Source of the DNA: Aquiluna sp. KACHI24
GTDB taxonomy: Bacteria > Actinomycetota > Actinomycetes > Actinomycetales > Microbacteriaceae
DNA: 64,000 bases
NCBI RefSeq assembly: GCF_025997915.1
Contig: NZ_AP026677.1
Location: 806,001 to 870,000, forward strand
Direction of reading: 5' to 3'
The translations under genes were made by a program, and so were the position numbers. Shown piece after piece: positions 1 to 7,821 of this stretch. Within the stretch, counting starts at the first letter, position 1, and each line of letters begins with the position of its first letter. The notes beneath the pieces were generated by a model that worked only from the letters and a program-made list of their open reading frames with translations, did not search any database and had not been told where the DNA came from.

Positions 1-152
1 TGACCAGTGTTGCCATCACAAACCTGCTCATAGGTCGGATTCACCTTATGTCCACCGGTGTAACCACAGGTCACATCAGAGATGCCCTTGAACTGAGAGT
101 ATGCGGAGTCGAGACACCAGAAGCAGCCGCCGCCTAGAACGAATTTTGTCAT
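1..152 (-). CDS. msrA: Peptide methionine sulfoxide reductase MsrA, N-terminal part (truncated by the window edge)
   Basis: MsrA reduces methionine-S-sulfoxide in oxidised proteins, normally recycled by thioredoxin. The visible 50 residues begin MTKFVLGGGCFWC, which contains the family signature GCFW with the catalytic cysteine near residue 10, followed by the typical GYTGG stretch. The ATG lies at 150-152 and the gene runs off the left edge, so about two thirds of it is missing. It diverges from the EamA transporter at 215, and a thioredoxin gene, its usual electron donor, lies 1 kb away on the other strand. The motif makes the identity secure although only the start is visible. Confidence 0.93.
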   Translation of the reverse strand, partial: MTKFVLGGGCFWCLDSAYSQFKGISDVTCGYTGGHKVNPTYEQVCDGNTG

Positions 153-214
153 GGGTAACTAAACTCACTTTCCAAGACCTCGCTTCCCGATGCCAGGTCT
201 CTTAGGAAGCCTAA

Positions 215-1153
215 TTGACTCAAAAGCACCCAACTCTAGGCGTGATATTTGCTCTAACCGCCGCACTGCTTTTTGGCTTGAACGCCTCAACCACCAAAGT
301 CATCATTCAATCTGGACTCTCCGCAGAGCAGGTTGTTTTCATTCGCTCGATGTTCTCAGCAACCATCGCCCTGATCTGGGCTCTGATTGCAAATCGCTCC
401 GCCCTTCGAGTGAAGGCGAAGCAAATTCCGCCATTACTACTGCTGGGGGTTGTTGGTGTTGGAGCGCTGCAGTGGACCTATTCACTGGCGGTCGTAAAGC
501 TGCCCGTTGGAATCGCGCTGTTGATTGAGTACACCGCGGTGCTGTGGGTTCCGATAATCATGATGCTGTTCTTCAGCGAATCAGTGAAAAAGCAAATCTG
601 GCTTGGTGCGGCCCTCGTTCTAGGTGGTTTGGCGGTAGTCGGTCAGGTTTGGGATTCGACCCTAAATCCAGAGGGAGTGCTCTGGGGCATTGCTGCCGCA
701 GCATCACTGACTTTCTACTTCATCTCCGGCGAGCGAATTCAGCGCAACCTACCCACCAACGTGACCATGTTTTACGGCATGACCACCGCGACTCTCTTAT
801 TCTTGCCATTCGCCAACTGGCCAGCGTTTGACTTCGCATCACTGGGCACGCAACTCGATTTGACGGGCAACCTAAGTGGAACAGAACTGCCGCTGTGGGT
901 GCTTTTGGTTTGGATGGGCGTCATGGGCTCTTTCCTTCCGATGGCATTTAGCTATCTGGCTTTGCGACACCTCAGCGCAACCATCGTCGGCATTATCGCG
1001 ACAAGTGAGACGGTGCTGGCATTCCTATTTGCCCTGCTGTGGCTGGGCGAGGTCATCACTTTCACACAAACCCTGGGGGGTATAGTGGTGGTGCTCGGAA
1101 TCCTGCTCGCACAGACCGCGCGGAAGCAAAAGACATTAGAAACAGTTGAGTAA
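215..1153 (+). CDS. EamA/DMT-superfamily transporter
   Basis: This 312-residue protein has about ten hydrophobic segments arranged as two EamA repeats, the architecture of drug/metabolite exporters of the RhaT/YdcZ type. The N-terminal half starts TLGVIFALTAALLFG and the second repeat starts near residue 150 with GVLWGIAAAASLTFY. It probably exports a small metabolite or amino acid across the cytoplasmic membrane; the substrate cannot be read from sequence. The TTG start at 215 is preceded by AGGAAG at 204-209. A 6-bp inverted repeat (AGACCT 175-180, AGGTCT 195-200) lies just ahead of that site. It is followed 3 nt later by thioredoxin, so the two are probably cotranscribed. Confidence 0.85.
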   Translation: MTQKHPTLGVIFALTAALLFGLNASTTKVIIQSGLSAEQVVFIRSMFSATIALIWALIANRSALRVKAKQIPPLLLLGVVGVGALQWTYSLAVVKLPVGIALLIEYTAVLWVPIIMMLFFSESVKKQIWLGAALVLGGLAVVGQVWDSTLNPEGVLWGIAAAASLTFYFISGERIQRNLPTNVTMFYGMTTATLLFLPFANWPAFDFASLGTQLDLTGNLSGTELPLWVLLVWMGVMGSFLPMAFSYLALRHLSATIVGIIATSETVLAFLFALLWLGEVITFTQTLGGIVVVLGILLAQTARKQKTLETVE

Positions 1154-1156
1154 AAA

Positions 1157-1516
1157 ATGGCGACTTTAGACCTGACCCTAGAAACCTTTGAAACCACCAT
1201 CAAAAAGGATGGCATCACGCTGGTGGATTTCTGGGCAGAGTGGTGTGGACCCTGCCGAATGTTCGGCCCGATCTTTGAAAAATCCTCCGAGGCACACCCG
1301 GAGATTAGATTTGGCAAGGTAGACACCGAGGCTCAGCAGGAGTTGGCCGGGATGGCGGGTATCACTTCGATCCCGACCCTAATGATTTTTAGAGACGGCA
1401 TCTTGCTGTTCAACCAGGCTGGTGCCCTGCCTGGCCCTGCACTGGAAGACCTAATCGGCAAGGTCGAAGCGTTGGACATGGATGAGGTTCGCGCCGAGAT
1501 TGCTAAGCAGCAGTAA
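1157..1516 (+). CDS. trxA: Thioredoxin
   Basis: This is a 119-residue cytoplasmic thioredoxin with a complete fold: FWAEWCGPCRM carries the WCGPC redox centre near residues 31-35, and the cis-proline segment reads TSIPTLMIF. The length is slightly above the usual 105-110 residues because of a charged helical C-terminal extension. It reduces protein disulfides and would serve MsrA, whose gene starts 1 kb upstream on the other strand. It begins 3 nt after the EamA transporter stop and is followed 5 nt later by a small membrane protein, so the three genes look like one transcript. Confidence 0.93.
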   Translation: MATLDLTLETFETTIKKDGITLVDFWAEWCGPCRMFGPIFEKSSEAHPEIRFGKVDTEAQQELAGMAGITSIPTLMIFRDGILLFNQAGALPGPALEDLIGKVEALDMDEVRAEIAKQQ

Positions 1517-1521
1517 GGCAA

Positions 1522-1752
1522 ATGCGTAATAACTCACTAGCAATGCTCGCCACCATCACCGGTGTCGGCATCCTGGCCTGGTGGGTTGGATTTTTTGATC
1601 CAGAAACCTGCACCCCAGAGGCCCAGCAGGCTGGCTGGACCAGCTGTGAATCAATAGCTCAGGAGCGCACTCTCGCACTGTGGGTGTTGATCATCACAAC
1701 CTTGGTTGCAGTCACAATCACCCTGGTGAGGCGAAATAAGCGCAAGCGCTAG
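1522..1752 (+). CDS. Small two-segment membrane protein, function unknown
   Basis: I do not recognise a family for this 76-residue protein. Residues about 7-25 and 51-69 are hydrophobic helices, separated by a short polar loop that carries two cysteines (30 and 42). The C-terminus is strongly basic (VRRNKRKR), so by the positive-inside rule the loop should face outward. AAGG lies 3 nt before the ATG. It follows thioredoxin by 5 nt and ends directly against the stop of convergent ald. A disulfide between the two loop cysteines is possible, but a link to the thioredoxin is only suggested by position. Confidence 0.7.
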   Translation: MRNNSLAMLATITGVGILAWWVGFFDPETCTPEAQQAGWTSCESIAQERTLALWVLIITTLVAVTITLVRRNKRKR

Positions 1753-2862
1753 TTAGAGCGCCGCGAACTCACTGTAGGGAAGATCAGGAAAAGCGTGGTG
1801 TACCGCCGAGTTTGTCAGCACGCCATCGTGAGTGTTTAGACCCAAGGCAAGCGCAGGATCCTGAGCACAGGCCTTTTGCCAACCAAGCTCAGCAAGCTTC
1901 ATCAGATAGGGCAAAGTCGCGTTGGTTAGAGCCTGAGTTGAGGTCTGCGGCACAGCCCCTGGCATGTTTGCCACACAGTAATAGGTGCTCTGGTGCACCT
2001 CGTAGGTTGGGTTGTCGTGAGTGGTTGGTCTTGAGTGTTCAAAGCAGCCACCCTGGTCAATTGCTATGTCCACCAAGACTGAACCTGGTCGCATCGCCTT
2101 GACCATTTCATCGGTGACGAGCTTTGGAGCGCGCTCCCCCGGAATCAACACAGAACCAATCACCAGATCCGCATTCTTGAGTTCAGCAGCGATCTCGTAG
2201 GAGGTTGAGACCTTGGTCGTTACCTGCGATGAGAAGCGTGCATCCAACTCACGAAGTCTTGGGATTGACAAATCAATCACGGTGACATCGGCACCCATGC
2301 CGTGAGCCACGGTAGCTGCTTCGGTACCAGCGACGCCACCACCGATTACGACAACTTTCGCCTTGCGAGTGCCAGGCACGCCGCCCATCAAGACACCAAT
2401 TCCACCATTGGTTTTCATGAGCTGGTATGCACCGATCTGCGCCGACAGTCGTCCGGCAACCTCGCTCATTGGCTGCAATAGCGGCAGCTGGCGGTTTGGA
2501 AGCTGGACAGTCTCATACGCAATTGCTGTGACACGGTTCGAAAGCAGTGCATCCGTGCACTCTTTCGACGCAGCTAGGTGCAGATAGGTGAATAGCAACT
2601 GCCCGGGAACCATGAGTGGATACTCCTGAGCAATTGGCTCCTTGACCTTTACAACCAATTCGCAAGACCATGCCTCTTTGGCTGTTGCGACAATCTGTGC
2701 GCCGGCAGCCTCGTACTCGGAGTCAGAGAAACCCGAACCAACACCAGCGTTGTGCTCGACTGAGACCTGGTGTCCTCTACGCACCAACTCGTGAACTCCA
2801 GCTGGCGTCATTGCCACGCGAGACTCGTTGTTCTTTACTTCCTTTGGGACACCGATCTTCAC
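1753..2862 (-). CDS. ald: Alanine dehydrogenase
   Basis: This NAD-dependent enzyme interconverts L-alanine and pyruvate plus ammonia, feeding carbon or nitrogen metabolism. The 369 residues match the family length. The N-terminus MKIGVPKEVKNNESRVA is the hallmark of the AlaDH/PNT family, and the Rossmann glycine motif VVIGGGVAGTEAA lies near residue 170. The GTG start at 2860-2862 is preceded by AGGAG on the minus strand. It is transcribed away from an Lrp/AsnC regulator at 2987. Lrp-type control of ald is a well-known arrangement in Actinobacteria, and the shared 124-bp gap holds symmetric motifs described separately. Confidence 0.96.
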   Translation of the reverse strand: MKIGVPKEVKNNESRVAMTPAGVHELVRRGHQVSVEHNAGVGSGFSDSEYEAAGAQIVATAKEAWSCELVVKVKEPIAQEYPLMVPGQLLFTYLHLAASKECTDALLSNRVTAIAYETVQLPNRQLPLLQPMSEVAGRLSAQIGAYQLMKTNGGIGVLMGGVPGTRKAKVVVIGGGVAGTEAATVAHGMGADVTVIDLSIPRLRELDARFSSQVTTKVSTSYEIAAELKNADLVIGSVLIPGERAPKLVTDEMVKAMRPGSVLVDIAIDQGGCFEHSRPTTHDNPTYEVHQSTYYCVANMPGAVPQTSTQALTNATLPYLMKLAELGWQKACAQDPALALGLNTHDGVLTNSAVHHAFPDLPYSEFAAL

Positions 2863-2986
2863 TGCGCACTCCTATGGTGAGATTTCATGAATTGTTGCAA
2901 AAGTTTCGTCAATTCGAATAAGTCCTAAGATTTATTCAGCATTTGATTCAAATTTCGAATAATTTGCATCAAAAGAAGGAGCTCCA
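2863..2986. promoter_or_regulatory. Divergent ald/lrp control region with candidate Lrp operators
   Basis: This AT-rich 124-bp gap separates ald from its divergent Lrp-type regulator. Two imperfect dyads are visible. The first is GAATAA at 2916-2921 facing TTATTC at 2932-2937. The second has 9-bp arms at 2945-2953 and 2962-2970 with a single mismatch. The octamer-plus TTCGAATAA occurs twice, at 2913-2921 and 2954-2962. The dyad centres (about 2926.5 and 2957.5) are 31 bp apart, close to three helical turns, which suits cooperative binding by an Lrp octamer. Binding itself is inferred. Confidence 0.55.
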
Positions 2987-3466
2987 ATGCTTTCACCGAA
3001 GAATCTGCAATACCCAGAGTTAGATGCCACTGACCTCGAGATTTTGAAAGTTCTCTCCACTCAGGGGCGAATCTCTAATGCTGAGCTCGCGAGCAAAGTT
3101 GGTATTGCACAATCGACTTGCCTAGCCCGAGTCAGAAACTTGGTCGAGGGCAAAGTGATCAGCGGCTTCTCAGCGGATATCGACCCCGCCGCCCTGGGAC
3201 TCGAACTGCAAGCGTTGATTTCGGTGACCCTCAGAGCTGGCGCGAGGGCGAATCTGTCGGACTTCATGACCCAGATCCGATCCCACCCGCAGGTAATTCA
3301 AATCTTTTTCCTAGGTGGAACCGAAGACTTTATTGTCCACGTCGCGGTGAAGAACTCAGATGAGGTCCGTGAGTTTGTACTCGCGGAGCTGAGCAATAAC
3401 CCTGCCGTTGCAAACACCAGAACCAACTTGGTCTTCGACCACTTCCACAAGGGTCCGATCGCCTAG
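2987..3466 (+). CDS. Lrp/AsnC family transcriptional regulator
   Basis: This is a 159-residue DNA-binding regulator. The N-terminal helix-turn-helix spans roughly residues 18-60 (LEILKVLSTQGRISNAELA, then the recognition helix VGIAQSTCLARVRNL). The C-terminal part (about 70-150) is an Lrp/AsnC RAM domain, which binds an amino acid and makes the octamer. A strong AAGGAG precedes the ATG. It diverges from ald, making it the likely alanine-responsive regulator of that gene. A polyamine-related gene set begins only 28 bp downstream in the same direction, so it may be the first gene of that transcript and control it too. Confidence 0.92.
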   Translation: MLSPKNLQYPELDATDLEILKVLSTQGRISNAELASKVGIAQSTCLARVRNLVEGKVISGFSADIDPAALGLELQALISVTLRAGARANLSDFMTQIRSHPQVIQIFFLGGTEDFIVHVAVKNSDEVREFVLAELSNNPAVANTRTNLVFDHFHKGPIA

Positions 3467-3494
3467 CTAGAATCGGGTGGTCAAAGGAGATCGC

Positions 3495-4850
3495 GTGTAC
3501 GACGCCATGCATAAACCCGGTTCTTTTCCGGAACTGAGAAAGGCTGTCTTCGATTACGCCTCCGAGCGAATGGATCTAGACCCGGCCCCGCTTGATGGCC
3601 CAAAGTCGCGCGAGGAGCTCGCTCAGCTGGCAGGTCAAACCATTACCGAGACTGGTCTTGGTGGCCTCGAAGCCCTAAAGCTATTTGGCGATGTGTTAGC
3701 TCCAGCCACCATCTCGATTGACCACCCAAATTACCTCTCCTTCATCCCGGCAGCACCAACCGAGGCCTCATCGCTTTTTGATCTAGTGGTGTCAGCCTCA
3801 TCTATCTATGGTGGAAGTTGGACCGAGGGCGCAGGAGCGGTCTACGCGGAGAACCAGGTGCTTGAGTTCTTGGGTAGCGAGTGCGGATTGCCCAAGGGTT
3901 GCGGCGGAGTATTTGTCCAAGGTGGCACCCTGGGAAACCTGTCGGCGCTGGTTACCGCCAGAGACGTTGCCCAAAAACGCCTAGGTCGTAAGCGTTGGGC
4001 AATTTTGGCCTCTGAAGAATCACACTCCTCACTCAAGGCCGTTGCCAAGGTGATGGACATCGAAATTGTAAAAGCCGCGGCTCCTACCGGATCACTCCAA
4101 AAACCCGAGTTGCTGGCCGCCCTAGAAGGCGCAGAACGAGACGGGCTCGAAGTATTCGCAATCATTGGTACAGCTGGAACGACAAACTTTGGAATCGTTG
4201 ATGACCTTGAGGCTATCGCCCAGGTTTGCAAAGCGAACAACATCTGGTTCCACGTCGACGGAGCCTACGGACTTGCAGGCATCCTCTCCCCAGATCACCG
4301 TCAACTGTACGCAGGCATAGAGCATGCCGACAGCTTCATTGTTGACCCACATAAATGGCTGTTTGCTCCCTTTGATGCCTGTGCGTTGGTTTACAGAGAG
4401 CCGGCACTGGCAAGAGCGGCGCACACCCAGCACGGCGAATACCTCGAGACCCTAAATGAAAAGGATGAGTTCAATCCATCCGATCACGCCTTCAACCTAA
4501 CCAGGCGAGTTCGCGGACTGCCGCTTTGGTTCTCAATGGCTACGCATGGAGTAGCTCGATATCGCGAGGCGATCAGGCAAAACATCGCCCTCGCTCACCA
4601 GATCGCTGAAGAGATTAGAGTTCGTGACTACCTCAGGTTGGTGCGGGACCCGCAGCTATCTGTAGTCGTCTTCGAGCGTCTAGGTTGGGACAAGAGCGAC
4701 TACGACCACTGGAGCCAAGAGCTGCTGGATTCAGGCTTCGCATTCGTCGTACCCTCCTCCCACAAGGGCCGCGTGAACACGAGATTTGCAATTGTCAACC
4801 CAACCACCAAGTACGAAGATCTAGTCAAGATCTTGGATTCGATGGAGTGA
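3495..4850 (+). CDS. Group II pyridoxal-phosphate decarboxylase (amino acid decarboxylase family)
   Basis: This cytoplasmic PLP enzyme belongs to the DDC/GAD/TyrDC/diaminobutyrate decarboxylase family, which converts an amino acid to its amine and CO2. The PLP lysine sits in DPHKWLF, the aspartate that contacts the pyridine ring is in FHVDGAYG, and the substrate loop starts DHPNYLSFIP. A longer reading frame opens at GTG 3477, but AAAGGAG at 3483-3489 sits inside it and points to GTG 3495, giving 451 residues. It is 28 bp after the Lrp gene and 2 nt before N-carbamoylputrescine amidase. The substrate cannot be assigned; polyamine context makes a basic or aromatic amino acid plausible. Confidence 0.85.
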   Translation: MYDAMHKPGSFPELRKAVFDYASERMDLDPAPLDGPKSREELAQLAGQTITETGLGGLEALKLFGDVLAPATISIDHPNYLSFIPAAPTEASSLFDLVVSASSIYGGSWTEGAGAVYAENQVLEFLGSECGLPKGCGGVFVQGGTLGNLSALVTARDVAQKRLGRKRWAILASEESHSSLKAVAKVMDIEIVKAAAPTGSLQKPELLAALEGAERDGLEVFAIIGTAGTTNFGIVDDLEAIAQVCKANNIWFHVDGAYGLAGILSPDHRQLYAGIEHADSFIVDPHKWLFAPFDACALVYREPALARAAHTQHGEYLETLNEKDEFNPSDHAFNLTRRVRGLPLWFSMATHGVARYREAIRQNIALAHQIAEEIRVRDYLRLVRDPQLSVVVFERLGWDKSDYDHWSQELLDSGFAFVVPSSHKGRVNTRFAIVNPTTKYEDLVKILDSME

Positions 4851-4852
4851 GC

Positions 4853-5836
4853 ATGAAAGTAACTAAAGTCCACGCACCGGCATCGCTCTCCAGGGTAAAG
4901 GCACCAGAGCGCGGGACAATAACCGTCGCCGCGGTCCAGGTGAGCTGGCGTGAGGATCAGCGCGAACATCAATCGAACATTGAGAATGCAATCAGGCTGG
5001 CCAAAGCTCAGGGTGCTCAGATCGTCTTCCTTCCAGAGCTCACCCTCTCCCGATACCCGGCGGATGTTTGCCCTACGGGGATTCCGTCCGACTCCGCCGA
5101 GCCACTTCTAGGTGGCGAGACCTACACCTTTATTTCTCGCCTTGCCAAAGAGCTAGACCTAGCGATTCACGCCTCGCTCTATGAGGCAACTGGATTTGCA
5201 GATGGCCGTGGCCTAAACACCGCCATCTTGGTAAACGGTCAGGGTCAGCTGGTTGGAAAAACGCCAAAGCTACATATTCCGGTGACGGAGGGGTATTTCG
5301 AAGACAAGTACTTCCAGGAGGGTCCAAACGATAACCCCTACCCGATCTGGGATTACGAGGGAGTCAAGCTTGGAATGCCGACCTGCTGGGATGAGTGGTT
5401 CCCTGAGGTGGCAAGGGCTTATGGTCTGCGCGGCGCGGATGTGCTGTGTTACCCCACCGCGATTGGCTCCGAGCCAGATCACCCAGACTTTGACACCGAA
5501 CCGCTTTGGAGACAGACCATCATCGGTCACGCCATTGCGAACGGTCTATTCATAGTTGTTCCAAACCGCTGGGGTAATGAAGGTCGAATCAACTTCTACG
5601 GCTCTAGCTTCATCGTCGATCCCTATGGTCGAGTCTTGGCCCGAGCAGCACGAGAGGGTGACGAGCTCCTCGTCGCCGAACTTGATTTGGATCAGAGGCG
5701 TGACTGGCTTGAGCTTTTTCCATTTTTTGGAACCAGAAGACCAGACACCTACCAGGAGCTAACCGAGCCAATTGTCAACCCGCGCTCTGACTCAGGTGAG
5801 GGTGTAGAAGGCGGTATCCCAGGACTGAGGCCATGA
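4853..5836 (+). CDS. aguB: N-carbamoylputrescine amidase
   Basis: This enzyme hydrolyses N-carbamoylputrescine to putrescine, CO2 and ammonia, the last step of the agmatine route to putrescine. It belongs to the nitrilase/carbon-nitrogen hydrolase family, and the Glu-Lys-Cys triad is visible in FLPELTLSRYP, GKTPKLHIP and GMPTCWDEWFPE. The reading frame is open from 4685, but the ATG at 4853, 2 nt after the previous stop, gives the normal 327-residue protein. Its stop overlaps the start of agmatine deiminase by 4 nt (ATGA), so the two are translationally coupled. The pairing with the deiminase makes the assignment strong. Confidence 0.93.
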   Translation: MKVTKVHAPASLSRVKAPERGTITVAAVQVSWREDQREHQSNIENAIRLAKAQGAQIVFLPELTLSRYPADVCPTGIPSDSAEPLLGGETYTFISRLAKELDLAIHASLYEATGFADGRGLNTAILVNGQGQLVGKTPKLHIPVTEGYFEDKYFQEGPNDNPYPIWDYEGVKLGMPTCWDEWFPEVARAYGLRGADVLCYPTAIGSEPDHPDFDTEPLWRQTIIGHAIANGLFIVVPNRWGNEGRINFYGSSFIVDPYGRVLARAAREGDELLVAELDLDQRRDWLELFPFFGTRRPDTYQELTEPIVNPRSDSGEGVEGGIPGLRP

Positions 5837-6831
5837 GAGTTTTTCCAGCTGAGTGGCATCCACACGCCAGGACCTGGTTAGCGTTCCCAACCTCTGGCTA
5901 CACCCTGGGAGACACCGAGTTAGATCACGATAAGGCCCGCAAGGCTTGGGCCAGCGTAGCTAACCATGCCAGTGAGTTTGAACCCGTGAGCGTTGTGGTG
6001 AACCCTGGCGATGAAAAGATTGCGAAGAAATACCTCTCATCAGCGTGCGAGCTAGTTTCAATCCCAATCAACGATGCCTGGATAAGAGACAGCGGTCCAA
6101 GCTTTGTAATTGAAAATCGAGAACTGAAGGCTGTGAATTGGATATTCAACGGCTGGGGCGCACAAGGCTGGGCAAGCTATGACAAAGACGCCAAGCTCGC
6201 TACCGAGATTGCCAACTTGCTTGGCGTCGAGGTGTTGGATTCACCGCTTGTAAACGAGGGTGGCGGCTTTCACGTGAGTGACTCTGGAGAACTGCTACTT
6301 ACCCGAACCGTGCAGCTAGGGAAGGGTCGAAACCCTCATCTAAGCGCCGGTGAAGTCGAGTCCCAGATGCACGAGCTGCTCGGCACCAAGAAAGCCATTT
6401 GGCTAGAGCGCGGACTTACCCGTGATTACGAAGAATTTGGCACCCAGGGTCACGTTGACATCGTTGCCTGCTTTACCCCAGATGGCAGAGTGCTCTATCA
6501 CGATCAGCGAAACCCAAACCACCCTGACTACCTAGTTTCTGCGGAGGTCAGAGAGCTATTCATCCGCGCTGGGTATGAAGTGGTGGCGGTACCGGCCCCA
6601 GACATCCTCTCCGATGGTGAGGGACCGGTTGATTTCAGCTACATCAATCACTACGTCCTCAACCACGCCGTCCTCCTGTGCGCATTCGATGACCCAAGGG
6701 ACAAAGAGGCAAAGGCGATCCTTCGGGAGGTTTACCCCGGTCGCGAGATTGTGCTGATCAACGCCACCGAGATTTTCGCTCGCGGTGGTGGCATTCACTG
6801 CATTACCCAACAGCAACCAGAGGTTAGATAA
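5833..6831 (+). CDS. aguA: Agmatine deiminase
   Basis: It converts agmatine to N-carbamoylputrescine and ammonia in the cytoplasm. The 332-residue protein has the guanidino-group-modifying fold. WIRDSGPSF holds the substrate-binding aspartate, GTQGHVDIV holds the catalytic His/Asp pair, and GGGIHCITQQQP near the C-terminus holds the nucleophilic cysteine. The ATG overlaps the aguB stop by 4 nt, and the aldo/keto reductase begins at the very next base after its TAA. The substrate agmatine could come from the Arg-type decarboxylase at 7822. Confidence 0.95.
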   Translation: MRVFPAEWHPHARTWLAFPTSGYTLGDTELDHDKARKAWASVANHASEFEPVSVVVNPGDEKIAKKYLSSACELVSIPINDAWIRDSGPSFVIENRELKAVNWIFNGWGAQGWASYDKDAKLATEIANLLGVEVLDSPLVNEGGGFHVSDSGELLLTRTVQLGKGRNPHLSAGEVESQMHELLGTKKAIWLERGLTRDYEEFGTQGHVDIVACFTPDGRVLYHDQRNPNHPDYLVSAEVRELFIRAGYEVVAVPAPDILSDGEGPVDFSYINHYVLNHAVLLCAFDDPRDKEAKAILREVYPGREIVLINATEIFARGGGIHCITQQQPEVR

Positions 6832-7752
6832 ATGCGAATGCGCTCCGTTCCCAAAACTGACTTACTCGTTTCCGAACTCTGCCTTGGTGGAAATGTGTTC
6901 GGTTGGAGCGCGAACAAGCACGAGTCGTTTGAAGTTCTAAATGCATATGCAGCGGCAGGAGGTAACTTCATTGACACAGCGGATGTCTACAGCGAGTGGA
7001 AACCTGGAAATGTTGGTGGAGAGTCAGAATCCATCATCGGTGAGTGGCTAAAAAGCCAGGACCGCGATTGTTTCATAATCGCAACCAAGGTTGCCAAGCT
7101 ATCTACCAGGCCTGGCCTGAGTGCCGCCAACATCATCGCCGCCTGCGAAGACTCGCTTCGAAGACTTCAGGTTGAGCACATTGACATCTACTACTCCCAC
7201 CACTTTGATGGCGAAGTTCCGCTCGAAGAGACGCTTGCTGCCTACGAGCAGCTGATCGCAACCGGCAAAGTTCGCTACATCGCTGCCTCGCAGCACAGCG
7301 CTGACCAGCTGAAAAAGGCCTTTGCAATTGCGGAGGAGAATGATCTCCCGCATTACATCGCGCTGCAAAACGAATACAACTTGATTGAGCGCGAGCAGTT
7401 TGAGACCGATTCAATGCCGATATTGCAAGAGCTTGGCATTGGTGCGTTTCCGTTTTTCGCACTCGCCCGCGGATTCCTCTCGGGCAAGTATCAACCGGGT
7501 GCCAAGATCGAATCGGTCCGGGCGCATGGGGTCGAGGCCTACGCGACCGAGGAAAACTTCGCTCTCATTCAGCGCGTGAGCTCGGTAGCAAGCGAGCACG
7601 GGGTTTCAAATGCCGCCGTAGCACTGCAGTGGCTTCGTCAAAGGCCAGGCGTGATCGCACCGATTGCATCAGCTAGAACCACCGAGCAGCTTGCAGAAAT
7701 TACCCAAGAGCTAACTCTCACCGACCAAGAAATCGAATTCATCAAGGGTTAG
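6832..7752 (+). CDS. Aldo/keto reductase
   Basis: This is a 306-residue NADPH-dependent aldo/keto reductase with a TIM-barrel fold. The catalytic tetrad is visible as D and Y in DTADVYSEW, K in IATKVAKLS and H in YYSHHFDG. The C-terminal NADP-binding part includes PIASARTTEQLAEI. The ATG abuts the agmatine deiminase stop, so it belongs to the same operon. Several carbonyl substrates are possible. The operon suggests an aldehyde linked to amine metabolism (for example an aminoaldehyde), but this is inference from position only. Confidence 0.88.
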   Translation: MRMRSVPKTDLLVSELCLGGNVFGWSANKHESFEVLNAYAAAGGNFIDTADVYSEWKPGNVGGESESIIGEWLKSQDRDCFIIATKVAKLSTRPGLSAANIIAACEDSLRRLQVEHIDIYYSHHFDGEVPLEETLAAYEQLIATGKVRYIAASQHSADQLKKAFAIAEENDLPHYIALQNEYNLIEREQFETDSMPILQELGIGAFPFFALARGFLSGKYQPGAKIESVRAHGVEAYATEENFALIQRVSSVASEHGVSNAAVALQWLRQRPGVIAPIASARTTEQLAEITQELTLTDQEIEFIKG

Positions 7753-7795
7753 CAATTTCTTGTTTGCCCTAAAGGTAATTGGTTGTAAAGTTGGG

Positions 7796-7815
7796 GCTTT
7801 CGTCCTGTAGAAAGC
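7796..7815 (+). promoter_or_regulatory. Hairpin abutting the ribosome-binding site of the Arg-type decarboxylase
   Basis: GCTTTC (7796-7801) and GAAAGC (7810-7815) form a 6-bp stem with an 8-nt loop. The stem ends immediately before AAGG at 7816-7819, which is only 2 nt from the TTG start at 7822. The hairpin could influence access to that weak ribosome site, and no T-run follows, so it is not a terminator. A role in polyamine feedback is speculation. Confidence 0.35.
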
Positions 7816-7821
7816 AAGGTA

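Noticed and set aside
190-1085. Several plus-strand frames overlapping the EamA transporter and a minus-strand frame at 952-1326
   Set aside because: They are out-of-frame shadows with no family resemblance; the transporter and thioredoxin frames explain the region.
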